64,000 nucleotides of DNA from Rufibacter hautae (GTDB taxonomy: Bacteria; Bacteroidota; Bacteroidia; Cytophagales; Hymenobacteraceae). The position numbers and the translations under genes were made by a program. The stretch lies in assembly GCF_008271695.1 (NCBI RefSeq), contig NZ_VKKY01000003.1, positions 620,001-684,000 of the forward strand, written 5' to 3'. Below, piece by piece: positions 52,429 through 60,437 of this stretch. The notes beneath the pieces were generated by a model, which was not told the origin of the DNA, made no database searches, and worked only from the letters and a program-made list of their open reading frames with translations. Each line of letters opens with the position of its first letter. The first letter of the stretch is position 1.

Positions 52429-53091
52429 ATGCGAATTCTGTCCTTCGTTCTTTTCGTTCTTTGCCTCAATTTCTTGCCTCACTTTACCCAAGGGGCGGAG
52501 AAGTACAAAGCAGGAGACAGACTGTTTGTAGCCCCCACCAAAGGGTTAAACCTGAGAAAATCACCTGATTTTCAATCTGCTGTTCTAGCTACACTGGACT
52601 ATAACACCCAAGTCACCATTGCAGAAGACTCTTTGCCCAGCAAGCCTTTCCAAGTGGCGGTAACTAATTTTGCGGGCGGAAAACTGAGCCTGCAAGGGCA
52701 TTGGGTTAAAGTGCGCAGCGGTCATGCCGTTGGGTATGTGTTTGACGGAATGCTCTCCAACTACAAAGGATTGACATTGGGTAGCTATGACGAGGACGCT
52801 TGGCTCGTTTCTTTGTTCGGGAAGCCAACCCTGAAGACGTCTAAAAAGAGTATGATGGCACCTTTTGGAAAAATCGACTTTGAAATAGAGGAAAAAACGT
52901 ACCCGCGGGCATTGGTCTTTGAGTCTACCTGGGGTGATGGCTGTGGAAGTTATGAATATACGTTCAGCATTTCCTTTAACGAAACTTACTGGCTTATTGA
53001 GCGCATGATGGTGCGCGCCGATGCCGCAGATGATACCAAAATCAAGAAGCTTAAAGGTAAAACGGTATTTAGTTTCGATAGCTGTACGTAA
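52429..53091 (+). CDS. Exported SH3-domain protein
   Basis: The 220-residue protein has a signal peptide (residues 1-22; FVLFVLCLNFLPHFTQG). A bacterial SH3 domain spans ~28-110 (GDRLFVAPTKGLNLRKSPDFQSAVLATLDYNTQVTI; HWVKVRSGHAVGYVFDGML). The C-terminal half contains DGCGSYEYTFSISFNE and resembles no family I know. The location is periplasm or cell surface, possibly with peptidoglycan or peptide binding. Confidence 0.85.
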   Translation: MRILSFVLFVLCLNFLPHFTQGAEKYKAGDRLFVAPTKGLNLRKSPDFQSAVLATLDYNTQVTIAEDSLPSKPFQVAVTNFAGGKLSLQGHWVKVRSGHAVGYVFDGMLSNYKGLTLGSYDEDAWLVSLFGKPTLKTSKKSMMAPFGKIDFEIEEKTYPRALVFESTWGDGCGSYEYTFSISFNETYWLIERMMVRADAADDTKIKKLKGKTVFSFDSCT

Positions 53092-53102
53092 AACTTGCCC
53101 CA

Positions 53103-53138
53103 GTTTTTAGCTCATTTTCTTCAAACCAGAGGAAAAAT
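53103..53138 (+). repeat. 36-bp intergenic palindrome
   Basis: GTTTTTAGCTCATTTTC and CAAACCAGAGGAAAAAT, 11 bp after the SH3 gene stop. Confidence 0.45.
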
Positions 53139-53149
53139 GGTAGAAGCCA

Positions 53150-53202
53150 AAAAGCGGAAAACCCCGGCCGATCTTTGAAATCGGCCGGGGTTTTCCGCTT
53201 TT
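53150..53202. terminator. Convergent bidirectional terminator
   Basis: AAAAGCGGAAAACCCCGGCC pairs with GGCCGGGGTTTTCCGCTTTT. The stem exceeds 20 bp between the SH3 gene and the minus-strand ADH operon. Confidence 0.95.
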
Positions 53203-53219
53203 GAGGTCAAGCAAAGGAA

Positions 53220-53732
53220 TTAATAATCATAATCCTCTTCGCGCTCTCTTCTCTTTTTAGCCCTGAAATAAGCAACTATTCCGTAGCCAATGATGGCGGT
53301 GACCGCCAACTGGCGCAGGAGGCCGCCGCGGTTGTGCTGCCATTCGGCCTTCATGCCTTTCTCAGCGGGGATATTGGGGAACTTGCCGCTTGCGATGTCC
53401 TCAATGATGCCTTCCACCACATTTATGCGGTCTGCCAGGATGAGGGGTAGCCAGTGGCCATAATCGTTCTCGCTTTTCTTGAAGGCCAGTCGCCGGATCA
53501 TGCCGCTGAGCCCTTTGGGCGGAGTGGCCGTCCCGAAGACCGCCGTCACATCGGGTCGTTCAATGGAGTGGAATATCTCCACAGTCTGCGGCTGTTGCGT
53601 AGGGCGGGTCCAGGTATAGCCTTTCTCCTCTTCGCCCGCGCGGTTCCGCATGGGGTACGTGGGGTCGTTTTTGGGGTCTGCGTCTATTCCCCAGCCAATG
53701 ATATGGGCATATTTATTTGGTGTGGTTTCCAT
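53220..53732 (-). CDS. Hypothetical membrane protein downstream of the ADH gene
   Basis: Start at ATG 53732 (METTPNKYAHIIGWGIDADP), preferred to a TTG 6 bp upstream. The 170-residue protein is soluble except for one C-terminal helix (~140-156, LAVTAIIGYGIVAYF) followed by a charged tail (RAKKRREREEDYDY). The N-terminal half is Pro/Thr/Glu-rich (YTWTRPTQQPQTVEIFHS). No known family. It is 12 bp downstream of the alcohol dehydrogenase gene, so probably co-transcribed. Confidence 0.75.
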   Translation of the reverse strand: METTPNKYAHIIGWGIDADPKNDPTYPMRNRAGEEEKGYTWTRPTQQPQTVEIFHSIERPDVTAVFGTATPPKGLSGMIRRLAFKKSENDYGHWLPLILADRINVVEGIIEDIASGKFPNIPAEKGMKAEWQHNRGGLLRQLAVTAIIGYGIVAYFRAKKRREREEDYDY

Positions 53733-53744
53733 AGTCAATCTCGG

Positions 53745-54899
53745 TTAAATTCTTGCTGATGGTGGAATAAGAACAGGTTTAATGCAATTGTCCAGTTTCT
53801 CAGAGAACATGCGGTACGCATCAGAAACCTCCTCTAACGGAATGCGGTGCGTGATAAGCCCTTTAGGGTTCAGGACTCCGTTCTGCACGTGCTCAATCAA
53901 CCTGGGCAGCAGGCGTTTCACGGAGGCCTGGTTTGCCCGGATGGTAAGCCCTTTATTCAGCACGTTTCCAATCGGCACCAGGTTGTCGGTAGGGCCGTAC
54001 ACCCCAACAATGGACACCACCCCGCCTTTCTTCACGCAGTTGATGGCCCAGTGCAGCGCCGTAGCGGAACCCGCCTGAATGAGCAGTTTCCGGCCGGTGA
54101 TGGTTTGCAGGGCGTTACCGGCGGCTTCGGCACCTACGGCGTCAATGCAGACATCGGCGCCCAGCCAATCGGTTTGTTTTTTGATGAACACAGCCGGGTC
54201 TCCGAACTCTCTGAAGTTGTAGGCCTCGCACTGCGCATAGTTTTTGGCGAACTCCAAGCGGTATTCCACCTCGTCAATGATGATCACGCGGCCGGCCCCA
54301 AATAACCAGGAGCATTTGGCAGCCATAATCCCTACCGGACCTGCTCCAAACACCACCACGGTATCGCCGGGCTGGATACCGCCCATCTCGGCGGCCTGGT
54401 AACCGGTTGGTACCACGTCGGTCAAAAGAACGGCATCATCTGGGTCCATCCCCTCGGGGATGATGGTGGGGCCCACGTTGGCGTAAGGCACGCGCACATA
54501 CTCGGCCTGGCCGCCGTTGTAGCCACCCGCAGTATGCGAGTACCCGAAAATACCGCCCACGGCCGTAGCCTGCGGATTGGATTCATGGCAGTTGCCGTAC
54601 ATCTCCTGCTTACAGAAAACACACTGACCACAGGCAATGTTAAACGGCACCAGCACGTGGTCACCCACTTTCACTTTGGTCACCTCAGAGCCTATTTCCT
54701 CTACTATGCCCGTGAACTCATGCCCGAAGGTCATGCCCACGCGGGTATCCGGCACTGAACCGTTGTATAAGTGCAAATCAGATCCGCAAATACATGACCT
54801 GGTAACCCTAACAATCGCATCCTGCGGGTGCAGTATCTCAGGCATTGGTTTTTGATCTATCCGGACCCGTAAAGGTCCGCGGTAATTCATGGCTAGCAT
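53745..54899 (-). CDS. Zinc-dependent alcohol/formaldehyde dehydrogenase-like protein
   Basis: The 384-residue medium-chain dehydrogenase has catalytic zinc ligands C38, H60 and E61 (CICGSDLHLYNG; FGHEFTG). Structural zinc ligands are C90, C93, C96 and C104. The Rossmann motif is GAGPVGIMAA, near residue 190. It resembles glutathione-independent formaldehyde dehydrogenases and S-(hydroxymethyl)glutathione-type ADHs; the substrate is not certain. Its ATG (54899) is preceded by a strong Shine-Dalgarno, and the small membrane protein gene follows. Confidence 0.93.
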   Translation of the reverse strand: MLAMNYRGPLRVRIDQKPMPEILHPQDAIVRVTRSCICGSDLHLYNGSVPDTRVGMTFGHEFTGIVEEIGSEVTKVKVGDHVLVPFNIACGQCVFCKQEMYGNCHESNPQATAVGGIFGYSHTAGGYNGGQAEYVRVPYANVGPTIIPEGMDPDDAVLLTDVVPTGYQAAEMGGIQPGDTVVVFGAGPVGIMAAKCSWLFGAGRVIIIDEVEYRLEFAKNYAQCEAYNFREFGDPAVFIKKQTDWLGADVCIDAVGAEAAGNALQTITGRKLLIQAGSATALHWAINCVKKGGVVSIVGVYGPTDNLVPIGNVLNKGLTIRANQASVKRLLPRLIEHVQNGVLNPKGLITHRIPLEEVSDAYRMFSEKLDNCIKPVLIPPSARI

Positions 54900-54907
54900 A
54901 AGAATTC

Positions 54908-54913
54908 TCCTTG
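54908..54913 (-). promoter_or_regulatory. Canonical Shine-Dalgarno of the ADH gene
   Basis: Minus-strand AAGGAG, 8 nt before the ATG at 54899. Confidence 0.7.
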
Positions 54914-55266
54914 GGGTTAAAGTGAGACATAGTTGAAGCTGTGCCGTGTTGCCGCGCAGGGTTGGTTTGTACCAATCCCCGATAAGATTTCATGACACAG
55001 GTATTTTTTACTTCCTGAGGTCCCGAAAGTTTCAGTAAGTCCTTTGTTCAGGAGTAAATACGTATTTATACGGTGTTTGTACGAAAAGGGCCTTGAGCCA
55101 CCAACCGCATAAGAGAAACGCGTGGTCTTGGGTTAAAAACCAGCACCTTACCTTCTAAAGCCATTATTGATTAATTGTGTTTTTAGAGGGAATGGGCAAT
55201 GCAGGAAGGGAAAAGTCAACCTGAGTTCAGCGGGAGAAGCATAGTTCTTTTTCTTGATGCATTGGC

Positions 55267-55303
55267 TGTTTAGGAGCTGCTTTTTGGAAAAGGCACCTGA
55301 AAC
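55267..55303 (+). repeat. 36-bp intergenic palindrome
   Basis: TGTTTAGGAGCTGCTTTTT and GGAAAAGGCACCTGAAAC in the ADH/GNAT gap. Confidence 0.5.
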
Positions 55304-55371
55304 GGAGGCCGATGATCCGGTTCTGGAAACGTATTTCATAAGGCAATTTCTGCAGTTTGGGTTTCCTGCCT

Positions 55372-55379
55372 TACTTTTG
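55372..55379 (+). promoter_or_regulatory. Candidate -7 box of the GNAT gene
   Basis: TACTTTTG, 55 bp before the ATG at 55435. The preceding CCT and following C repeat the context of the rpmE2 box. Confidence 0.5.
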
Positions 55380-55434
55380 CCCGCAGAGTAGAAACGTCAT
55401 CCCTGTATTACCTGAACCAGAGCAACCCAGCAGC

Positions 55435-55953
55435 ATGAGCATCACCGTCAGAGCCATTGAAGAAAAAGACAACCTGCCACTGGCAGATCTCATCAGGAAG
55501 GTATTCAGGGAGTTCAAGATTGACAAGCCGGGCACCGTCTACACAGACCCCACCACCGATGCCCTGTACCAGCTTTTCCTTACGCCCGGCAGCGGTTGTC
55601 TGGTGGCCGAAGAGAACGGAGAGATGGTTGGCTGCTGCGGCGTTTTCCCCACCCAAGGCCTACCGGACGGCTGTGCCGAGTTGGTGAAATTCTACCTTTC
55701 TGCCGAAACCCGCGGCAGGGGAATTGGCTTGCAACTATTGGAAAGAAACATGGAACTGGCCCGGGAACTTGGCTACAAGCAACTGTATTTAGAGTCTTTT
55801 CCTGAGCTGTCCAAGGCGGTGAGCATGTACACCAAAGCCGGCTTCAAACCGTTGCCTCACGCCCTAGGCAACTCCGGCCATTTCGCCTGCACCATCTGGA
55901 TGCTGAAAGACCTGACGGCCGAAGTCTCCGCTGAGGATGCTCCGATAAAGTAG
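55435..55953 (+). CDS. GNAT family N-acetyltransferase
   Basis: Start at ATG 55435 (MSITVRAIEEKDNLPLADLIRKVF); upstream codons are in the promoter region. The 172-residue protein carries one GNAT fold: VAEENGEMVGCCGVFP (beta 2-3), the acetyl-CoA loop SAETRGRGIGLQLLER and YLESFPELSKAVSMYTKAGF. The substrate is unknown. It is convergent with the response regulator gene across a clear terminator. Confidence 0.92.
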   Translation: MSITVRAIEEKDNLPLADLIRKVFREFKIDKPGTVYTDPTTDALYQLFLTPGSGCLVAEENGEMVGCCGVFPTQGLPDGCAELVKFYLSAETRGRGIGLQLLERNMELARELGYKQLYLESFPELSKAVSMYTKAGFKPLPHALGNSGHFACTIWMLKDLTAEVSAEDAPIK

Positions 55954-55974
55954 AACTTTCACTATATAAAAAAA

Positions 55975-56015
55975 TCCGTTGGCTAAGTCTATAAGATAGG
56001 ACTTAACCAACGGAT
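55975..56015. terminator. Terminator between GNAT and LytTR genes
   Basis: ATCCGTTGGCTAAGTCTA pairs with TAGGACTTAACCAACGGAT, with an A-run on the left. Confidence 0.8.
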
Positions 56016-56028
56016 GAAAGGTGATGCT

Positions 56029-56064
56029 CTTTTGGGCTTATTTTCCTGAAAACAGGTTCTAAAC
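56029..56064 (+). repeat. 36-bp palindrome at the 3' end of the LytTR gene
   Basis: CTTTTGGGCTTATTTTCC and GAAAACAGGTTCTAAAC, ending 2 bp before the minus-strand gene's stop. Confidence 0.6.
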
Positions 56065-56066
56065 GG

Positions 56067-56852
56067 TTATTTTCCCAGCCACTCTTTGAAAGCCGCGGCC
56101 CGCTCGTTGCTGATAATGATTTCCTTGTCAGTCACAGGTTTCACGTACACTTTCAGGCGGCCTTTGAGGTAGGGGTGAATCTCGTCAATGGAGTGGATGT
56201 GGGCAATGAACTGGCGGTTAAGCCGGCTGAAATGCTCAGGGTCCAGAAGTTCTTGCAAGGTATCCAGGGTGTAATCGGTGATGAAGCGCTGGCCGGCGTT
56301 GGTGATGAGGAAAACGATCTTGTCCTCGGCGTAGAAATAGGCGATCTCATCAGTAGAGACCGAGCGTATTTTCTGGCCGGTTTTCACCAGGAACCGGGTT
56401 TTGTAGTTAGGCGTATCCGCGACAGGATTGGAGTTTCGGTTCAGGAGCGCCATGATCTGCTGCATGTCCAGGGCCGGGGCTGGCGCAGGCTGGCTTTGCC
56501 GCAGGGCCTTGAATTTGTCCATGGCCGCGCCCAGGTCTTCGTTGCTGATGGGCTTGAGCAGGTAGTCAATGCTGTTCACCTTGAAGGCTTTCACCGCGTA
56601 CTCATCGTAGGCGGTGGTAAAGATGATGGGGCATTTTACCTCCACCTTCTGGAAAATCTCGAAGCTGTTACCGTCAGACAAGTGGATGTCCAGGAAAGCC
56701 AGGTCCGGGGCTGGATTGGATTCAAACCACTTCACCGCGTTGCGGATGGAGTCAATGGTGGCTACCACCTGGATGGTGGGATCGTAGCGCAGCAATTGGG
56801 CTTCCAGTTTCTCTGAAGCCAGGTACTCGTCTTCAATCAGGAGAATGTTCAT
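56067..56852 (-). CDS. LytTR-type response regulator
   Basis: The 261-residue protein has a receiver domain (~1-125) with acidic pair E8/D9 and phospho-acceptor D55 (LAFLDIHLSDG). The Lys is in YLLKP. The DNA-binding LytTR domain is at ~150-258 (RFLVKTGQKIRSVSTDEIAYFYAEDK; RLNRQFIAHIHSIDEIHPY). It partners with the kinase gene just upstream, whose stop overlaps this gene's ATG by one base. Target genes are not predictable here. Confidence 0.95.
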   Translation of the reverse strand: MNILLIEDEYLASEKLEAQLLRYDPTIQVVATIDSIRNAVKWFESNPAPDLAFLDIHLSDGNSFEIFQKVEVKCPIIFTTAYDEYAVKAFKVNSIDYLLKPISNEDLGAAMDKFKALRQSQPAPAPALDMQQIMALLNRNSNPVADTPNYKTRFLVKTGQKIRSVSTDEIAYFYAEDKIVFLITNAGQRFITDYTLDTLQELLDPEHFSRLNRQFIAHIHSIDEIHPYLKGRLKVYVKPVTDKEIIISNERAAAFKEWLGK

Positions 56853-57964
56853 TAGGCGGCTTTGTTTAGAAGCGGTAATTTAGCAATGAAATCGTGGGCT
56901 GTTACCTCTACATCCACTTTTTTATCGGTGATGAATTTATACCGATTTATGATGTTTTTCAGGCCCACGCCGGTAGACTCTTCGCTGCTCTCTCGTAACT
57001 GCAGGTTGTTCTTGATGATGATGTAATCGCCTTCAATGAACACGTCAATGAACAGCGGCTCATCGCGGCTCACAATGTTGTGCTTGATGGCGTTCTCCAT
57101 GAGCAACTGCATGGTGAGCGGTGCTACCTGGTGGTTCAGGAGATGGTCTGGCACATCCATGTTCACCCGCAGGTTCTCCCGGAACCTGATCTTGAGCAAA
57201 AAGAGGTATGAATAGATAAAGTCCAGCTCGGTGTTGAGGGTCACCAGCTCTTTGTCTTTGTTCTCCAGCACGTAGCGGTACACTTTAGAGAGCTGTTCCA
57301 CAAACTTGGCGGCCAGGTCCTGGTCTTTGTAAATGAGCGAGGAAAGGGCATTGAGGCTGTTGAACAGAAAGTGCGGGTTCACCTGCTGCTTCAAAGACTC
57401 AAACTGTACTTTGATGGTTTCCTTCTTCAGCTTCTCAGACTGCATAAGGTAGCGGTGCCACTGGTTGTAGAAGTAAATGCCAGACCGGATGAAGTGCACA
57501 AAAAGCAGAATGATGCTGCCAAACACAAACACCTCTTTGATGTCACGCATGGCGGTGGGGTTCTGGAAATCATACTCCATTTGCCCTAACACCAACCTTG
57601 GCATGATCTCAAACAGCACCATCACTAGCAGGATGTAAATCTGAACAGCCACCCACTCATAGATGAAACGGCGCAGCCCGTACTCGCGCCAGTCATATTT
57701 CCGGCTCAGGCGTTTGGCAATGCGGCGGGTACCTTCCAGCACCACGTTGACCATGAGGGCATTATACAGTAAACGGAAAACATCAAGCGCTTCAAAATCC
57801 CGCACCCCTGCGCGGTGGATAAAGAAAAACGTCCAGAATATAAGAAAAGCGATGCCCGTGTTGCCCAAGTAGCGCAACAGGTGCTTGTTCTTGAATTGAA
57901 ACTTCTTTTTCATAAAGGGCGACTGCACAAACAGCCTGTCCAAAAACTCTGTGGAGAGAAGCAT
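56852..57964 (-). CDS. LytS-type sensor histidine kinase
   Basis: The 370-residue protein (start ATG 57964; ATG 57910, MKKKFQFKNKH, is an alternative) has four N-terminal membrane helices (~residues 30-165). A His_kinase domain has H198 in QQVNPHFLFNSLNALSSLI. A short HATPase domain has LLMENAIKHNI and STGVGLKNIINRY. It senses an unknown membrane or external cue and signals to the LytTR regulator. The pair forms one operon. Confidence 0.94.
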   Translation of the reverse strand: MLLSTEFLDRLFVQSPFMKKKFQFKNKHLLRYLGNTGIAFLIFWTFFFIHRAGVRDFEALDVFRLLYNALMVNVVLEGTRRIAKRLSRKYDWREYGLRRFIYEWVAVQIYILLVMVLFEIMPRLVLGQMEYDFQNPTAMRDIKEVFVFGSIILLFVHFIRSGIYFYNQWHRYLMQSEKLKKETIKVQFESLKQQVNPHFLFNSLNALSSLIYKDQDLAAKFVEQLSKVYRYVLENKDKELVTLNTELDFIYSYLFLLKIRFRENLRVNMDVPDHLLNHQVAPLTMQLLMENAIKHNIVSRDEPLFIDVFIEGDYIIIKNNLQLRESSEESTGVGLKNIINRYKFITDKKVDVEVTAHDFIAKLPLLNKAA

Positions 57965-58055
57965 AGTTCAAAAAGAAAGAAAGCGCTCTGCCGCAGTGAA
58001 AGAATCCGTTTCGTGCGCTCTCCTCATACTGGTATTGGTTGATGTTTGACGTTCT

Positions 58056-58091
58056 GTTCTGAGCTTACTTTTTGAAAAACAGCCTTAAAAT
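58056..58091 (+). repeat. 36-bp intergenic palindrome
   Basis: GTTCTGAGCTTACTTTTT and GAAAAACAGCCTTAAAAT, upstream of the LytS gene (divergent gap). Confidence 0.55.
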
Positions 58092-58280
58092 ATCCTTTGT
58101 TTAGCAGCTTGAGCTCCCTGAATGAATGCCTGTCATTTCTCTGTCTGGTTGAAACGTTTGATCAGGGAAGGCATTCAGTTTAAATACATTATCTGATCTG
58201 TTCCGGCAATAGAGGCAAAAGCTTCCGTCGGCCTTTTTCATTCGGTTGCGTAAGAAATCCCAATGGGAAATTATCTCCGC

Positions 58281-58288
58281 TAAGTTTG
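58281..58288 (+). promoter_or_regulatory. Candidate -7 box of the Gdx gene
   Basis: TAAGTTTG, a full TAnnTTTG match, followed by C. It would give a 5' leader of about 120 nt. No -33 TTTG is seen. Confidence 0.4.
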
Positions 58289-58412
58289 CAAGTAGATGTT
58301 TTCACCGCAAGCCGTCAAGATAATCCTGACCAAACCGGAAATTAATCTCCTGAAGCTGTGGTATCTACAGATTAAGGATGTGAAAACTTTAAAAATCTAA
58401 AGAGGAAATCCT

Positions 58413-58739
58413 ATGAATTCTGCTTGGTGGTATCGGGTGCTGACCGGCCTTTGCGAGATTGGCTGGGCCTTTGGTTTAAAGTATACCGAAGGATTTTCCA
58501 AACTGATGCCCACCATCATTACGGTGGTCATCATGATCCTGAGTTTTGTCTTGCTGGCCCAGGCCATGCGCACCTTGCCCGTAGGTACCGCCTACGCCTC
58601 CTGGACCGGAATAGGGGCGGTGGGTACCACTATCTTGGGGATCATTCTTTTCAACGATCCGAACGATGCTTTGTGCCTGCTTTGCATTGGGTTGATCATT
58701 GCCGGCTTGTTGGGCTTAAGATTTCTAGCCAAAGAATAG
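58413..58739 (+). CDS. gdx: Small multidrug resistance protein of the Gdx (SugE) guanidinium exporter type
   Basis: The 108-residue protein has four helices. E15 (TGLCEIGWAFGLKYTEGF) is the central coupling glutamate. The stretches LKYTEGFSKLMPTIIT and MRTLPVGTAYASWTGIGAVGT fit the Gdx/SugE subgroup better than EmrE. Gdx dimers export guanidinium ions in exchange for protons. A weak Shine-Dalgarno (AGAGGA) precedes the start. The gene is alone; no guanidine carboxylase is nearby. Confidence 0.88.
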   Translation: MNSAWWYRVLTGLCEIGWAFGLKYTEGFSKLMPTIITVVIMILSFVLLAQAMRTLPVGTAYASWTGIGAVGTTILGIILFNDPNDALCLLCIGLIIAGLLGLRFLAKE

Positions 58740-58807
58740 AAGCGGGGTTTTCTGTAATACGGTGGAGCTTGCGATGCATAAACATAGGTAAGCTCTTTTC
58801 CTGCATC

Positions 58808-58844
58808 GGTTTTACACCTGTTTTCTAGAAAGCGGCCTTAAAAC
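58808..58844 (+). repeat. 36-bp palindrome overlapping a gene end
   Basis: GTTTTACACCTGTTTTC and GAAAGCGGCCTTAAAAC; the right arm supplies the stop codon (58838-58840) of the minus-strand exported protein. Confidence 0.6.
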
Positions 58845-59704
58845 AACCCTTGTCTCCGCCGGTAAGTGAAGAGGTTTTCGTTGGTAAGCAGGTAAACGAA
58901 TTTGTCTCCCACCAACACCTGCCGATAGGGAATCGCCTGTTCCGGCAAGGAAACCGTACGGGTCTGGAAGGTGTAGAGGTGCTGGAAATGAAGCTGGTTG
59001 TCAGAAAGGTAATACAGCTCATCTCCCACAAAGCCCAGGTAAGTAAGGTTAGGCAGTGGCAACTTTTTTTGGTAGTTGCCCATGTTGTCAAACACGTAGA
59101 TGCCTGAGGAGCGGTCTACCATGTACAATTTGCCCTGATACTCGCGCATAAACGTGATATCGTGTTGTCGGCGGTCCAAGAGCAGTTCCAAGGGGTTTTC
59201 GTAGACGGCCCGGTTGGTGCGGGTATCTATCTTCAGCAGCCGGAAGGTGGTCTCGTCAAAAAGCCAGAGCCGGTCATCGGCGGCCAGCGTGGCGGCCCTG
59301 ATGGTGCCATCGGTGTATTCTCGCAGATCTGCCAAACCCAGTGGGGTCAGGAAACGGTCCAGCAGTTGCACGCGCTGCCGGTCATCGTAAAACACCGAGA
59401 TTTTGGCGGGGCTCCAGGCTTCCACCATGGCCACCCTTCCCTGCGTGGGTGGCGAGAAGGTGTTGATGACCTTGCCCATCGTATCCAGTTGGATGATGTT
59501 CTGCCGGATGTCTGATAAATACACGCGGTCAAAACGGTCAATGGAAAGCAGGGCATTGCCCTTGGCCGGTAACTGAAAAGCCAGCGTCCAGGCAGGGGTT
59601 TGCGCCTGCGTGCAGATCGGCGCCAAAAGAAACCAGGCCAGAAGACCCAGGTAGAACTTAGGCAGGCTGTTTTTCAAAATACGTAAGGGTGAGTTCCTGT
59701 CCAT
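58838..59704 (-). CDS. Exported hypothetical protein with propeller-like repeats
   Basis: The 288-residue protein (ATG 59704, MDRNSPLRILKNSL; an ATG at 59716 is possible) has a signal peptide ending near IC-TQAQ. The mature part contains repeated short beta motifs (LSIDRFDRVYLSDIRQNIIQLD; LAADDRLWLFDETTFRLLKIDTRTN; YMVDRSSGIYVFDNMGN) suggesting a propeller. Its start overlaps the lpxH gene by 47 bp. It is probably in one operon with lpxH and the LUD gene. No known function. Confidence 0.8.
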   Translation of the reverse strand: MDRNSPLRILKNSLPKFYLGLLAWFLLAPICTQAQTPAWTLAFQLPAKGNALLSIDRFDRVYLSDIRQNIIQLDTMGKVINTFSPPTQGRVAMVEAWSPAKISVFYDDRQRVQLLDRFLTPLGLADLREYTDGTIRAATLAADDRLWLFDETTFRLLKIDTRTNRAVYENPLELLLDRRQHDITFMREYQGKLYMVDRSSGIYVFDNMGNYQKKLPLPNLTYLGFVGDELYYLSDNQLHFQHLYTFQTRTVSLPEQAIPYRQVLVGDKFVYLLTNENLFTYRRRQGLF

Positions 59705-60437
59705 CATATACGGCATAGGAGCAAAAATTGACCCATTCTCCTAGGTTCAGGTAGCGGCTGCGTTCCCCAATGGGTAAATCCAGCGGCAAATGGCGGTGCC
59801 CGAAAACGTAGAAGTCATGGTGCTGCCTTCCTTCCACGCGCTGGCAGTAATGCACCAGCCATTCGTCATCGCCTTTGAATACCTCGTCTACCTTGGTGTT
59901 CTGGATGCGGCTGCGGCGCGACCAGAAAGTGGCCAGCCCGATGCCCATGTTGGGATGGATGCGCGCAAAGAACCACTGGCTCATCTTGTTCGCGAAAATC
60001 CGTTTCAGGACCTTGTACGTGTAATCCTTTGGCCCCAGGCCATCGCCGTGCCCGATGTAGAAGGTGTGGTTCCCTATTTTGGTGGAGATAGGCTTCCGGA
60101 GCACGGGGATGTTGAGTTCCTTGGGGAAGTAGTCAAACATCCACATGTCATGGTTTCCCGTGAAAAGGTAGATGGGAATGCCGCTGTCCGCGATCTCGGC
60201 AAGTTTGCCCTGCAACCGGATAAACCCCCGCGGGATGGCGTGCCGGTATTCAAACCAAAAATCGAAAATATCGCCTAAAAGGAAAATGGCGTGCGCATCT
60301 GCCTTCACTTGATCCAGCCACCGCACAATCTTTTTCTCGCGCGCCAAACTCTGCTCCGGAGACGGAACCCCTAAGTGGAAATCTGAAGCGAAGTAGACTT
60401 TTTTACCGGGCGGCAGGTGGTCAATCGGTGTGATCAT
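59658..60437 (-). CDS. lpxH: UDP-2,3-diacylglucosamine hydrolase LpxH-like phosphoesterase
   Basis: Start at ATG 60437 (MITPIDHLPPGKKVYF), 17 bp inside the upstream LUD gene. The 259-residue protein has the calcineurin-type metal sites DFHLG (D19, H21), GD at 55-56, GNHD (94-97), GHGD (129-132) and FGHRH (near 220). This pattern and length fit the Bacteroidota LpxH group, which removes UMP from UDP-diacylglucosamine in lipid A synthesis. LpxG/LpxI alternatives are not excluded without a tree. Confidence 0.88.
   Translation of the reverse strand: MITPIDHLPPGKKVYFASDFHLGVPSPEQSLAREKKIVRWLDQVKADAHAIFLLGDIFDFWFEYRHAIPRGFIRLQGKLAEIADSGIPIYLFTGNHDMWMFDYFPKELNIPVLRKPISTKIGNHTFYIGHGDGLGPKDYTYKVLKRIFANKMSQWFFARIHPNMGIGLATFWSRRSRIQNTKVDEVFKGDDEWLVHYCQRVEGRQHHDFYVFGHRHLPLDLPIGERSRYLNLGEWVNFCSYAVYDGQELTLTYFEKQPA

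Larger units (their letters stand above)
54900..55434. other. 535-bp divergent intergenic region (ADH / GNAT)
   Basis: It holds the ADH Shine-Dalgarno, a palindrome copy (55267) and a -7-like box before the GNAT gene. A minus-strand 63-codon ORF (55148-55339) runs through the palindrome and is not accepted as a gene. Confidence 0.5.
57965..58412. other. 448-bp divergent region (LytS / Gdx) with candidate leader structures
   Basis: TGAATGCC (58124-58131) pairs with GGCATTCA (58170-58177). A second hairpin CTGTGG/CTACAG (58356-58370), flanked by TTAAT/ATTAA, lies ~40 nt before the Gdx start. I could not match either to the three known guanidine riboswitch classes. A palindrome copy is at 58056. 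Confidence 0.4.

Noticed and set aside
58092-58412. Guanidine riboswitch upstream of gdx
   Set aside because: None of the conserved loop motifs of classes I-III could be found by eye; kept only as an unassigned leader.
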